From: Victivallales bacterium
Lineage (GTDB): Bacteria > Verrucomicrobiota > Lentisphaeria > Oligosphaerales > Oligosphaeraceae
DNA length: 64,000 nt
Direction: 5' to 3'
Assembly: GCA_017617415.1 (NCBI GenBank)
Contig: JAFZWH010000162.1
Span: 1-64,000 of the forward strand
Part shown: positions 1 to 9,446 of the stretch, in pieces
How the letters are laid out: every line of letters starts with the position of its first letter
Numbering within the stretch: position 1 is the first letter of the stretch
Position numbers and translations under genes: made by a program
The notes under the pieces: model-generated
The model's database searches: none
Told to the model about the DNA's origin: nothing
What the model saw: only the letters and a program-made list of their open reading frames with translations

Positions 1-1765
1 GGAAATAGGTCACGCCGCGGGGCAGCGCCTCGGCGTAGGGGCCGCTGCCGAGCCGGATGACATGGCCGTCGGTGGCGGCCGCCTCCTCTTCGGAGAGTTC
101 CCTAAGTCCGGCGGCGGCGAGACGCTCGACCATCGCCAGCGGCGCGTCGGGCAGACAGGTGAAGCCGACGGGGTCCAGGGCGAGGGCGTCCTCCGGCACC
201 AGCCTGACAATGGAGTGCGGGTTGCGGGCGCAGGTGACGGTGACCAGGCGCTCCAGGTCGAGATCCCACGGAAGTGCGTCGCCTAGAAGGTGGCCGCGCG
301 CGAGCCACAGCTCGTCGAAGCCGGGAAGTTCCCGCGCCTCGATGCGGCTCTTGAAGGCGAGCAGCTCGACGAGCATGGCGGCGGCCGCCGCGTCGTCCGG
401 ATAGACGCGCAGCTCCGTGTAGATGACCGGCAGCGTGCCCCAGGAGACCGTGAGCGTCGCCCTTCCGGGCACGTCACGGCTGAGGGCGACGGCGGAACTC
501 CCGCGGCCGAAGGCGATGGTGACCAGCCCGTCGCTGTCGCCCATCAGGTTCAGGAAGCGCAGGAGTCCGGGGGCCTCGGAGACGTCCTCGCCGGCGAGCC
601 GTCGAAGCCGCCAGTTCAGCTCCTCTTCGCAACGCGGATTGGTTCCCTGGTTGATGGCCTTGCTCCATTCCAGAGCGGAGAGGACGCCGAGGGCCTGCAC
701 CTGCCGGTCCGGCGCGGCGTCGTCTGTGGCTAGTCGTCCAATTTGGCGGGCGAGGGCCGACCGGTTGGAGACTTGGCCTGTCAGATGCCCCACAAGACCA
801 TCGGCCCGAGGCGGACGGGCGATCAGAAGCAGCTTGGGACGGTCCGAACACGGGATGACGGCGGCTTTTGTCGCCGGAACCTCGGCGAGAAGCTCACCGG
901 TGGCGGCGTCAAGAACTTCGTAGCGGACGGGTATCGGTGCGGCGAGCCGGAGGTGGTCGTCGGCCACCAGCCTTGGGAACGGGAGCGGATGGCAATAGGG
1001 GGTCAAGTCGTAGTCCCCCGTCTCCGGCACGAATGGCCCTTCGAGGCGGAAGGCGTACCATTTCGCCAGATCCCCTCGGTGGTCAATGCCATTGATGGTC
1101 ATGACGCGGGGCTGCATGGTTTCGCCGCCCGCGTCCCGCGAGTCATAGTCGTCCAGATGGATGTGGATACGGATGGCGTCCCCTTCCCGAAGCAGACTCT
1201 CCTTGCCGAAAAGGGCCCATCGCAGCAGCGCCCGAAGCTCGTAGCCGCCTGGCACGCGCCGCCCCGCGAGCCGGATGGCCTCGGGTTCCGGCGGCCGCTG
1301 GCTGTAGGAGTTATGGCGCACGGCGCCGCCGGGGTCAGGCGGCGCGCAGACCAGCTGAAGCGACGGCCCGAAGTCGAAAAGCTCTCCGGCGGTGGCGGGC
1401 GCGACCATGATCTCCAGCGCGTCGCGTTTCCACAGCTGCTCCTCCGGGAGGTCGGCGACAACCTCGGTGTCCTTTACGCATGCGCGGACGAGCACTCCCT
1501 CCTCGCACCAGCCGATCTGAAGCCGCGCGGAGAGGTCTTCGGGCCCCAGCCAGGTGTCGCCGCCGATAATCAGCGTGTCCCCGTCAAGGTCGATGACCGG
1601 CAGCGCCCATTCCGCGTCGAGGTCATTCCAGACGCAGTTTGTTAGGGCGAAGAGCGGTGGAAGAGCGGAGGGTAGTGGAGTGGCATCGGCGTGGCGAGAC
1701 CAAAGACCACCGCCCAAGAGGAGTGCCATCGTCAAAAGGATTGAAGGGAGTTTCTTTAGCGTCAT
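1..1765 (-). CDS. Secreted CBM9/DOMON-like protein, C-terminus cut by window edge
   Basis: Reading the minus strand from the ATG at 1765-1763 gives 588 codons with no stop down to base 1, so the gene runs off the left edge. The protein starts with a signal peptide (MTLKKLPSILLTMALLLGGG, ending near residue 28). Residues about 45-240 look like a family 9 carbohydrate-binding/DOMON-type beta-sandwich: a NDLDAEWALPVIDLDGDT opening, then W-KRDALEIMVAP near residue 110, the usual 'W..D.lEi' strand of such domains. The rest is not recognised. It lies downstream of, and in the same direction as, the pseudopilin gene at 1980-2741 and the AraC gene at 3129-4076. No Shine-Dalgarno sequence precedes the start. 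The open frame and the signal peptide are seen directly; the sugar-binding role is inferred and moderate. Confidence 0.72.
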   Translation of the reverse strand, partial: MTLKKLPSILLTMALLLGGGLWSRHADATPLPSALPPLFALTNCVWNDLDAEWALPVIDLDGDTLIIGGDTWLGPEDLSARLQIGWCEEGVLVRACVKDTEVVADLPEEQLWKRDALEIMVAPATAGELFDFGPSLQLVCAPPDPGGAVRHNSYSQRPPEPEAIRLAGRRVPGGYELRALLRWALFGKESLLREGDAIRIHIHLDDYDSRDAGGETMQPRVMTINGIDHRGDLAKWYAFRLEGPFVPETGDYDLTPYCHPLPFPRLVADDHLRLAAPIPVRYEVLDAATGELLAEVPATKAAVIPCSDRPKLLLIARPPRADGLVGHLTGQVSNRSALARQIGRLATDDAAPDRQVQALGVLSALEWSKAINQGTNPRCEEELNWRLRRLAGEDVSEAPGLLRFLNLMGDSDGLVTIAFGRGSSAVALSRDVPGRATLTVSWGTLPVIYTELRVYPDDAAAAAMLVELLAFKSRIEARELPGFDELWLARGHLLGDALPWDLDLERLVTVTCARNPHSIVRLVPEDALALDPVGFTCLPDAPLAMVERLAAAGLRELSEEEAAATDGHVIRLGSGPYAEALPRGVTYF

Positions 1766-1876
1766 AATCGGACTTTGCAAACGCTGTTTTGCATAGAAAA
1801 ATGATGAGATAGGGATTTCTGCGCTAACTTCCAGTATATACAATGATAGATTGTCCGTTGCCGATAAGACATGACA

Positions 1877-1913
1877 AAAACATCGGCAGGTCTTTGCAGG
1901 CCGCCGATGTTTT
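1877..1913 (-). terminator. Rho-independent terminator of the pseudopilin gene
   Basis: Perfect 11-bp inverted repeat AAAACATCGGC (1877-1887) and GCCGATGTTTT (1903-1913) with a 15-nt loop. On the minus strand the stem is followed by a T-run. It sits 67 bp past the stop of the pseudopilin at 1980-2741. A second small hairpin, CCAGGG/CCCTGG (1915-1920/1928-1933), lies just before it. Confidence 0.6.
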
Positions 1914-1979
1914 GCCAGGGCATTTGTCCCTGGTGACTGTCTCCAGAGTTCCCAGGCGACAAATGCCGAACGGGGATGG

Positions 1980-2741
<762 letters not shown>

Positions 2742-3000
2742 GGTTTGGATTTCCTTTGGGTTGATGGTTGAATGGGTTGAGAGACAAACGGGGAAACAAA
2801 ACAGTTTCAATGCACAAACAAAGCGATGGTTACTTTTTGGTTGTCTTTTCATCTCCTCCTTCAGTGGTGATGGGCAACAGAAACAAAATGCGCAAGGAAG
2901 GAAAGCAAAAACCTCCTTCAGGTCTGCACGAAAGTACCTTTTCCGGTTTATATTGTAATTATAGGCAAAAATAAGCGAATTTATAGAATAAAACAGGCGA

Positions 3001-3030
3001 ATTATAGGACGAAAAAAGCAAATTTGGCAA
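3001..3030 (-). promoter_or_regulatory. Putative sigma70-type promoter for the pseudopilin
   Basis: Minus-strand -35 TTGCCA (3025-3030), 18-bp spacer, -10 TATAAT (3001-3006). It implies a leader of about 250 nt before the MKKSF start. Two more TATAAT/TATAAA boxes follow at about 20-bp steps downstream but lack a good -35. The gap 2742-3128 holds otherwise only AT-rich leader. Confidence 0.4.
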
Positions 3031-3128
3031 AAAAATGTGAAAATGATACCACTAAATTGGATAATCCGTGGTGGGCACGGCAATGCGAGAGAGCGCCCCA
3101 CCCGTTCTTGCCTCCAGATAAAGTAATA

Positions 3129-4076
3129 TCATTCCCCTTTTATGTGTGAGAAACCGGTTTCCTGTTTTATTCCGGCGTTGCCTTTTGAGAGCCGCCACTT
3201 TTGTGGCGTGACTCCGGTGACCAAACGGAATTTTCGGCTGAAATAGGCGTTGTCGATGAATCCGCAGGCAAAGCCGATTTCCGCGATGGCGAGGTCAGGC
3301 TCCTTGAGTAGTAGCGTCTGCGCCATCGTGATTCGCTTTCGGATAATGTACTCGGTTGGGCGATAGCCGGTGAGTTTTTTGAATCTCCTCTGGAAGGTGG
3401 AGGGGGAACAGGCAGCCATCTTGCACAGTTCGCGCTGAGAAATCTCGTGCATGTAGTTTTTGTTGAGGTAATCCAAAATCTTCCCCATGGTGAAATGGCG
3501 GTGTTCCTCTGGATCGTCTATCAGCGGTTGCCCGAACCTCAGGATCAGCGTGATGACAGAGAGAAGTCGGATGATGCTGCACATCATGTTGCCCGGCTTG
3601 AGGCTGGCGAGTTCCTGTCCCAGCCTTCGTGCGTCGGCGGCCACGTACTCCATGTCCTCGTGAGAGGTAAAGTGGAGGATGGGTTCGGCGTTAGACCGGA
3701 ACTCGTTTGGGCTCTGTTCCATGGGGAAGAAACGTTGGAAGAGTGGCATTCGGTCGCCATCCAGCACGGGGAACGGCAATCTGGAGGGGACATACATGAT
3801 GTTGAGTAACCCCAGCGTCTTGCACTCGGTGAAGCCATGAATGTCGTGCGGATAGAGCAACAGCACATCGCCCTCCCGAATCGGTGCGCTGTGACCATTC
3901 ACGATATGGTTTCCTGTGCCGTTATACACCACCACTACCTCGATGAACTCGTGGTCATGGAAGACCTCCGGAACCTGTCTCCCCGGAATCATTTCATAGA
4001 AGCTGATGGGAAAGTCCGCGATAGTCCCTTTGATGACCTTGGACATGCGCATTAAGGTGTAGATTTCACGTTGCAT
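3129..4076 (-). CDS. AraC-family transcriptional regulator
   Basis: 315 residues. The N-terminal part is a cupin sensor domain with a His-rich first strand (EVFHDHEFIEVVVVYNGTGN) and 'REGDVLLLYPHDIHGF', typical of AraC proteins that sense a sugar or glycan signal. Residues about 205-310 form the double helix-turn-helix: ISQRELCKMAACSPSTFQRR then IAEIGFACGFIDNAYFSRKF, followed by the family ending GVTPQKWR. It should bind DNA and probably activates nearby genes. It is transcribed in the same direction as the pseudopilin and secreted protein below it and divergently from the AAA/PD-(D/E)XK gene, so the pseudopilin/CBM pair is the likeliest target (inference). A start at MRMSKV nine codons later is possible. 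Confidence 0.9.
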   Translation of the reverse strand: MQREIYTLMRMSKVIKGTIADFPISFYEMIPGRQVPEVFHDHEFIEVVVVYNGTGNHIVNGHSAPIREGDVLLLYPHDIHGFTECKTLGLLNIMYVPSRLPFPVLDGDRMPLFQRFFPMEQSPNEFRSNAEPILHFTSHEDMEYVAADARRLGQELASLKPGNMMCSIIRLLSVITLILRFGQPLIDDPEEHRHFTMGKILDYLNKNYMHEISQRELCKMAACSPSTFQRRFKKLTGYRPTEYIIRKRITMAQTLLLKEPDLAIAEIGFACGFIDNAYFSRKFRLVTGVTPQKWRLSKGNAGIKQETGFSHIKGE

Positions 4077-4388
4077 CTTGGCAGTTAGTAGATTTTACGG
4101 AAAGGCAAGGACCCAAGGCATGAGGTTAGATTGACCGGCAATGGTCGAACCAGCACGTGCAGGGAAATCGCGCAGGAATACATGATGGGAATGCAATCGA
4201 TTGACGGCATTTTGGCTTTTGCGATAACATAATGCGGTTCTGATGACTTTCCCCCGTCTTCTCCAACCGGAGAATGACAAATCTTCACCTTTGAAGCAAC
4301 TTGCAAAACCATTGTCCGATTTTTGGGAAAGGCATTATCTTATAGACAATAACGAGATTCTGCAATGTATCACGAAAAAGGACCTGCC
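4077..4388. other. Divergent intergenic region, 312 bp
   Basis: Lies between the AraC gene (minus) and the AAA/PD-(D/E)XK gene (plus). The only structure I see is a short inverted repeat TTCTCC-4-GGAGAA (4259-4274), which could be an operator but is not convincing. Open frames here are short and unlike proteins. Confidence 0.3.
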
Positions 4389-5960
4389 ATGCCCCAACCC
4401 ATCCTCATCGACTCCAGTTCGTTTTCGGAAATCCGAAGGAAAGGCTGCGTTTACGTGGACAAGACCGCCTATCTCCATCGGCTGGCCTCCGGCTCCAACG
4501 CGCGCTTCTTCCTGGCGCGCCCTCGGCGCTTCGGCAAGTCGCTGATGATCTCGACGCTGAAGGCGCTCTTCGAGGGAAGGCGCGAACTCTTCGCGGGCCT
4601 GGCCATCGAGAAGACCGACTGGGCCTGGGAGAAGTGCCCCGTGATGCATTTCAATTTCGGCTTCGCGGCAGCACCGACCGACGAGGAGTTCTCCCGAAGT
4701 TTTCCCGCCGCTGTCCGAGGTGCGGTTGAGGGAGCCGGGGGGCGATACGATTCCCGTGAAACCCCGTCTGTAAACTTTGGAAATGCCATCGACGAACTCT
4801 CTGCCACGAATGACGGCAAGGGCGTGGTGGTGCTGATCGACGAGTACGACGACCCCGTGGCAAGGCTTCTCCACAAGCCCGACGAAGCGGAAGCGGTCCG
4901 AGAGAGGCTGGCCGGTTTCTACGGCCAGATGAAGGACCGCACTGACAAGATTCGCTTCCTGATGATCACGGGCGTCTCGAAGTTCACCAAGATGTCGGTC
5001 TTCTCCGCGCTCTCGAACCTCATCGACCTCTCTTTCATGGACGACTGCGCCACGATGCTGGGCTACACGGAAGAGGAACTCGATGCCTTCTTCTCCGAGC
5101 ACCTCCATGCCCATGCGGCCATCATGGGAATGGACTACGGCACCTACCGTGCGGAACTCAAGCGCTGGTACAACGGCTACCGCTTCGGCAGGTATTCCGA
5201 CGCGACGGTTTACAACCCGGTCTCCATCGGCCAGAACCTCGCCTTCCCGGAACCGGCCCTCTCCAACTACTGGACCACCACCGGCAAGGCCTCGATGCTC
5301 ATGAACTTCCTGAGACGCGAGGAATATCTGGCGGTGGATCTGGACAACGTCAAGGGGGTGGACGAAACGGATTTCGACGTGACGAACATCCGGAACCTTC
5401 GCACTGTCCCGATGCTCTTCCAGACCGGCTATCTCACCATCGACAAGTATGACCCTCTTACGCAGGCGTATGACCTGAGAGTACCGGACGAGGAGGTGCG
5501 CCAGGACCTCGCCAAACTGACCACGGCCTACATGGCACAGCAAGGCACCGAGTGGGTGGTCTCGCTTGGCAAGAAACTGCTGCTCGCCAAATGGGACGAG
5601 TTCTTCGCAGGCCTCAAGGCGCTTTACGCCGGACTGCCCTACGGGTCCAAGGAGGCCACCGTCCACGAATTCGCCTTCGAGCGCGTGTTGGTGACGCTGC
5701 TGCGCTCCCAAAGCATCCAGTGTCGGGTGGAGGACCGCCAGGCCGACGGGCAGGCGGATGTGGTCGCCGGGCATCCCTGCGGAATCTATCTTTTCGAACT
5801 CAAGGTGGATGAATCCGCCGAGTCCGCGCTGAGACAAATCAGCAAGAAAGGCTACGCCGAGCCCTATCGGGCGGACGGGCGGCCTGTCTGGCTCGTTGGA
5901 CTTAACTTCGACCGCAAGACGCGCCAGCTCACCGATGCCAAAGCCGAGAAACTCGGTTGA
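4389..5960 (+). CDS. AAA-ATPase-like protein with C-terminal PD-(D/E)XK nuclease-like domain (DUF1703 family)
   Basis: 523 residues from the ATG at 4389, preceded 6 nt away by AAAAAGGA; an in-frame ATG at 4365 has no such site. The N-terminus (IDSSSFSEIRRKGCVYVDKT) and the degenerate Walker A FLARPRRFGKS are the signature of the AAA-ATPase-like family. A Walker B-like strand VVVLIDEYDDP follows near residue 160. The C-terminal 120 residues carry a PD-(D/E)XK core: QADGQADVVAGHPCGIYLFE then LK, the D...ExK set. Members are highly multicopy in anaerobic gut bacteria and their biological role is not established; nuclease activity is predicted, not shown. It stands alone, between an AraC gene and a glycan locus. 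Length is normal for the family. Confidence 0.9.
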   Translation: MPQPILIDSSSFSEIRRKGCVYVDKTAYLHRLASGSNARFFLARPRRFGKSLMISTLKALFEGRRELFAGLAIEKTDWAWEKCPVMHFNFGFAAAPTDEEFSRSFPAAVRGAVEGAGGRYDSRETPSVNFGNAIDELSATNDGKGVVVLIDEYDDPVARLLHKPDEAEAVRERLAGFYGQMKDRTDKIRFLMITGVSKFTKMSVFSALSNLIDLSFMDDCATMLGYTEEELDAFFSEHLHAHAAIMGMDYGTYRAELKRWYNGYRFGRYSDATVYNPVSIGQNLAFPEPALSNYWTTTGKASMLMNFLRREEYLAVDLDNVKGVDETDFDVTNIRNLRTVPMLFQTGYLTIDKYDPLTQAYDLRVPDEEVRQDLAKLTTAYMAQQGTEWVVSLGKKLLLAKWDEFFAGLKALYAGLPYGSKEATVHEFAFERVLVTLLRSQSIQCRVEDRQADGQADVVAGHPCGIYLFELKVDESAESALRQISKKGYAEPYRADGRPVWLVGLNFDRKTRQLTDAKAEKLG

Positions 5961-6015
5961 TTTTTCCATTCAAGCCTGAATCACAAGTATATAACTCAAT
6001 GCATATTGGCGACCT

Positions 6016-9000
6016 ATGCTGAAGTATCAGAGAACAGCCCTTTGGGGCATTGGAGTGTTGCTTATGAGCACGATGCTGTCGGCCAGCGAACTCGTCTGGG
6101 ATTTCCGTGAAGGTCTTCAGGGATGGCGGTGCAACGGCTTCCTGGAGGCGTCGGTCTCGGAGGAGCGCGGGCTGCTCGGGCGCACGGACGCCGCCTCCGC
6201 GCTGGACTCGCCGCCGCTGGCCATTGCTGCGGACGAATACGACACCATCGAACTCCAATTCGCCAGCAGCCGGAACGACGTCTTCGGCATCTGCGTCGGA
6301 ACCGAGAACGAGCCCCTGGACGACAACTACAAGATGCTCAAATGCCTTCCGGAGGCGGGCAGGCTGTGCCTCTTCCGGCTGCGCCTCACTCCCGCGATGA
6401 ACTGGCAGGGCAAGGTGAACGCCATCCGCATCACCCCCAGCAAGGCCGAATCGGAAATCCGCATCGCCGCCATCCGGCTCCTCAAGAGCGACGAGAACGA
6501 ACTGGTCAATGGCGACCTCCGCATCATGCTGGATGGCCAGCCCGCCCTCTGGAGCCTCTCCGGCACCGCCAGACTCGCGTCGGACGCCCCCGCCCGCGTG
6601 GTGCTTGACGGTCCCGACGCCAAGGCACAGGTGCCCTTCGCCCCCGTGGACACCATCGGCACTTTCCGCTTCTCCTTCGAGACCCGCGGTTCCGCCGTCC
6701 AGGCCACCGTCACCTTCTATGACGCGGAGGACCTGCCCTTCGCCTGCCAGAAGGTGAGTGCGGAGCCATCGGACGACTGGCGCACCTGCGAGGCGGAGGT
6801 CGCGGTGCCGGAGTACGCCTACCGCGCGATGGTGGAGTTCGCCAGCCAGGGCGGCAACGCGTCCCTGCGGAATGTCCGCGCCGTGTGCCTCTCCACCGCG
6901 CCGCTGAAAGGCGCGGCGACGGAGTGGACGCCCTCGCCGGAAGCCACGGCCCTCGCCGAGACGGTTCCGCGCGAACTGCCGGAGTGCCGCGTCGCGCTGG
7001 AGAATGGCGTCGCAACGCTCTACATCAACGGGCGGCGCCACACCGCCATCCACAGCTGGTTCTCCGGCTTCGACGCCGGGCACTCCCAGAACGCCGACCG
7101 CATCTGCGGCATCGAGCTGGAGGCCGTCTCCATCGGCGACGCCGGCTTCACCGAACACGGCTTTGACTACAGCGAGCTGGACAGGCTGATGGAGCGCCAT
7201 TGCCAGGCGAACCCCTCCGCCTACTTCATTCTCTACATGGGCTTTGAGGGCAACTGCCATCAGTGGTGGTGCCGACAGCATCCCGAGGAACTCTGCCGTC
7301 CCGAGGACGGTGCCGACACGGTCGGCGCCTACGGCGGCGGCCTGACCCTGCGTCCCTCCATCAGCTCGCAGGTCTGGCAGGCGACTTTCGAGGAGGTACT
7401 GCGTCGGCTCATCCGCCACGTGAAGGAGTCGCCCTACGCCAGCCGCGTCGCCGGCTTCCAGACGGCTGCGGGCATCTCCTTCGAGTGGATGCACTACGGC
7501 AGCCAGAACCGGCAGTTCGTGGACTACGCGCCCTGCGCACAGAAGGACTTCCGGAACTTCCTCAAGGAGCGCTATCAGACCGACGAGACCCTCCAGACCG
7601 CATGGCACGACAACCAGGTGACTTTTGAGACCGCCGCCGTGCCGAGTGCGGCAAGGCGCTCCAAGCCCGCCAACGGCCTCTATTTCGACGTGAACGCCGA
7701 GCGGGACGTCATCGACTACAACGACTACCAGCACTACGTGATGAGCCACTGCATCACGCGCTTCGGAAAGGCCATCAAGGAGGAGACGGGCGGGCGCAGC
7801 CTCAACGGGGCCTTCTTCGGCTACACGGTCGTCTCCAGCGACATGGTCTTCATGGGACAGGCGATGGGCCACAACGACTCCCGCCATGTGCTCGACTCGC
7901 CATACGTGGACTACCTGATCGCGCCGGTCGCCTACAACCAGCGCCGCCCCGGTGCCTTCACGGAGTCGATGCTCTGCCCGTGGTCCTGCAACGCCAACGG
8001 GAAAATCTTCTTCAACCACATCGACTTCCGTCACCACCACGCGCCCGGAAACGAGTTCTACCGCACAGACAACATTGACGAGACGCGCTCCGTGCTCATC
8101 CGCGAACTGGCGCGCAACCTCGCCCAAGGGAACCCCTTCCAGTTCTACGACTTCTCCTACGGATGGACCTTCGGCGACAGGCGAATCTGCGAAATCGTGA
8201 AGCGGATGCAGGACCTCTGCCGCCAATACCGCTGGACCGTCAGGGACTTCGATAGGAAGGACTACCTGCTGGTCGTCATCGACGAGAAGCTGATGGGGCG
8301 CTTCGACCCCTTCAACCCGCCCTTCGGACGCGAGCTGGTCTATAACCAGATGACCTATCTCGACGCAGCCGGCATCCCTTACCGATGCGTGCTCTTCTCC
8401 GACCTGATGAAATATCCCGAACTTCAGGAATACAGGGTCTTCCTCTTCCTGAACCAGTTCCGGCTGGACGACGAGATGACGTCGTTCCTCCAGGAGAAGA
8501 TCCTGACCGGCGACCGCTTCGCGGCCTTCGTGGGTCCCGTGGGAATCCTCACGCCGGAGGGCATCAGCACCAAATACGCCGAACGGCTCTTCGGAAGGGC
8601 GTTCACGGTCTCCCCGGAGGAACGCGACGCCCACTGCACCGCGACGGCGCTATGGCCGGAACTCGGCGGGCAGACCTGGGGCACGAAGGCAAGGGACAAA
8701 TATCCGTTCATCATGCTGCCTGAAACCGCCGCCTCGGAGGAGACCGTGGGCACGATGATTGGCGACCATGCGCCCGGCGCACTCTACCTCGGGCGCCCCG
8801 GCTGCCGCATCTACTGGAGCGCCGTGCCCTCCACCACGCCCGAGATGCTGCGGGCGCTGGCGCGGCGCGCGGGCATTCCAGTGGTCGCCGACACGAATGA
8901 CGCGCTCTATATCGGCTGTGGCTTCATCGGCATCCACGCCCACTCGAACGGCCCCCGGACCATCCGCCTCATCGGAGAAGGCACGCCCAGGGACATCCTC

Positions 9001-9084
9001 ACCGGGCAGACCTGGCCAAAGGGAACCACCGAAATCACCCTCGACATGAAGTTCGGCGAAAACCGCATCTTCATCCTGGAGTAA
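6016..9084 (+). CDS. Large secreted GH42-like (beta-galactosidase-type) glycoside hydrolase
   Basis: 1022 residues. Signal peptide at 1-24, cleaving near LSA-SELVW. Two jelly-roll-like regions (about 25-165 and 170-290) start with 'LVWDFREGLQGW' and 'NELVNGDLRIML', typical of sugar-binding modules. The barrel region begins around residue 325 (YINGRRHTAIHSWFSGFD) and contains GFQTAAGISFEWMHYG, where the Glu of FEW is a candidate acid/base, then DFRNFLKERYQTDETLQTAW, a stretch characteristic of GH42 and related beta-galactosidases. The C-terminal 250 residues (LLVVIDEKLMGRF ... FVGPVGILTPEG) resemble the GATase-like domain that follows the barrel in GH42. Exact family and substrate are uncertain. 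It heads a carbohydrate block with xylB and a rhamnosidase downstream on the same strand. Confidence 0.75.
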   Translation: MLKYQRTALWGIGVLLMSTMLSASELVWDFREGLQGWRCNGFLEASVSEERGLLGRTDAASALDSPPLAIAADEYDTIELQFASSRNDVFGICVGTENEPLDDNYKMLKCLPEAGRLCLFRLRLTPAMNWQGKVNAIRITPSKAESEIRIAAIRLLKSDENELVNGDLRIMLDGQPALWSLSGTARLASDAPARVVLDGPDAKAQVPFAPVDTIGTFRFSFETRGSAVQATVTFYDAEDLPFACQKVSAEPSDDWRTCEAEVAVPEYAYRAMVEFASQGGNASLRNVRAVCLSTAPLKGAATEWTPSPEATALAETVPRELPECRVALENGVATLYINGRRHTAIHSWFSGFDAGHSQNADRICGIELEAVSIGDAGFTEHGFDYSELDRLMERHCQANPSAYFILYMGFEGNCHQWWCRQHPEELCRPEDGADTVGAYGGGLTLRPSISSQVWQATFEEVLRRLIRHVKESPYASRVAGFQTAAGISFEWMHYGSQNRQFVDYAPCAQKDFRNFLKERYQTDETLQTAWHDNQVTFETAAVPSAARRSKPANGLYFDVNAERDVIDYNDYQHYVMSHCITRFGKAIKEETGGRSLNGAFFGYTVVSSDMVFMGQAMGHNDSRHVLDSPYVDYLIAPVAYNQRRPGAFTESMLCPWSCNANGKIFFNHIDFRHHHAPGNEFYRTDNIDETRSVLIRELARNLAQGNPFQFYDFSYGWTFGDRRICEIVKRMQDLCRQYRWTVRDFDRKDYLLVVIDEKLMGRFDPFNPPFGRELVYNQMTYLDAAGIPYRCVLFSDLMKYPELQEYRVFLFLNQFRLDDEMTSFLQEKILTGDRFAAFVGPVGILTPEGISTKYAERLFGRAFTVSPEERDAHCTATALWPELGGQTWGTKARDKYPFIMLPETAASEETVGTMIGDHAPGALYLGRPGCRIYWSAVPSTTPEMLRALARRAGIPVVADTNDALYIGCGFIGIHAHSNGPRTIRLIGEGTPRDILTGQTWPKGTTEITLDMKFGENRIFILE

Positions 9085-9446
9085 GAATGAGGTAATTACA
9101 AAAGTGGTCGGCGGCAGTCAAGGTTGGCGGCGGAAAGCATGGCTTTCCAGACGACGCCCGACGGACGGCCCAGCGGACGAAAGGTCCGCTGGTGGCAGGC
9201 GCGATGCAAGCCTTTTTTTCGCGTGTTTCGTGTGTTTTGCGGGAAATGGCTTTATGGTAAGGCTACAGCATCATTCCCTAAAGTATCTCCGTCTAGGTTA
9301 AATGCGGCACCGGGGCTTTTTCGCGCCCTTTGACCTCTGATGGCATGCTCCCGCTCCTCTTTATGAGCACATCCCACGGCAAATCCTCAAAGGCAATATA
9401 CAGTACATATCCGTTCGTTTCACCACCTTTATTCTCCTATTGAATC
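9085..9446. other. Intergenic region with twin hairpins and a T-run, 362 bp
   Basis: Two perfect hairpins follow the GH42-like gene: GGAAAGC-3-GCTTTCC (9132-9148) and CCAGCGGAC-5-GTCCGCTGG (9170-9192), then CCTTTTTTTC near 9211-9220; together they could end transcription. A 65-codon open frame (9104-9301) includes LFFACFVCFAGNGF, which resembles the signal peptide of the secreted protein at 16383-19229, but the rest is low quality. I see no convincing gene. Confidence 0.4.

Noticed and set aside
743-1645. 300-codon plus-strand frame near the left edge
   Set aside because: The minus strand encodes a signal peptide and CBM9-like protein through the same bases.
4335-5969. 544-codon minus-strand frame opposite the AAA/PD-(D/E)XK gene
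   Set aside because: Shadow; the plus strand carries ATPase and nuclease motifs and a ribosome site.
5929-8634. 901-codon minus-strand frame opposite the GH42-like gene
   Set aside because: Antisense shadow caused by strong GC bias at third positions; the plus-strand protein has a signal peptide and domains.
9104-9301. 65-codon protein-coding gene
   Set aside because: No ribosome site, Arg-rich low-quality sequence, and overlapping hairpins; kept only as a note.
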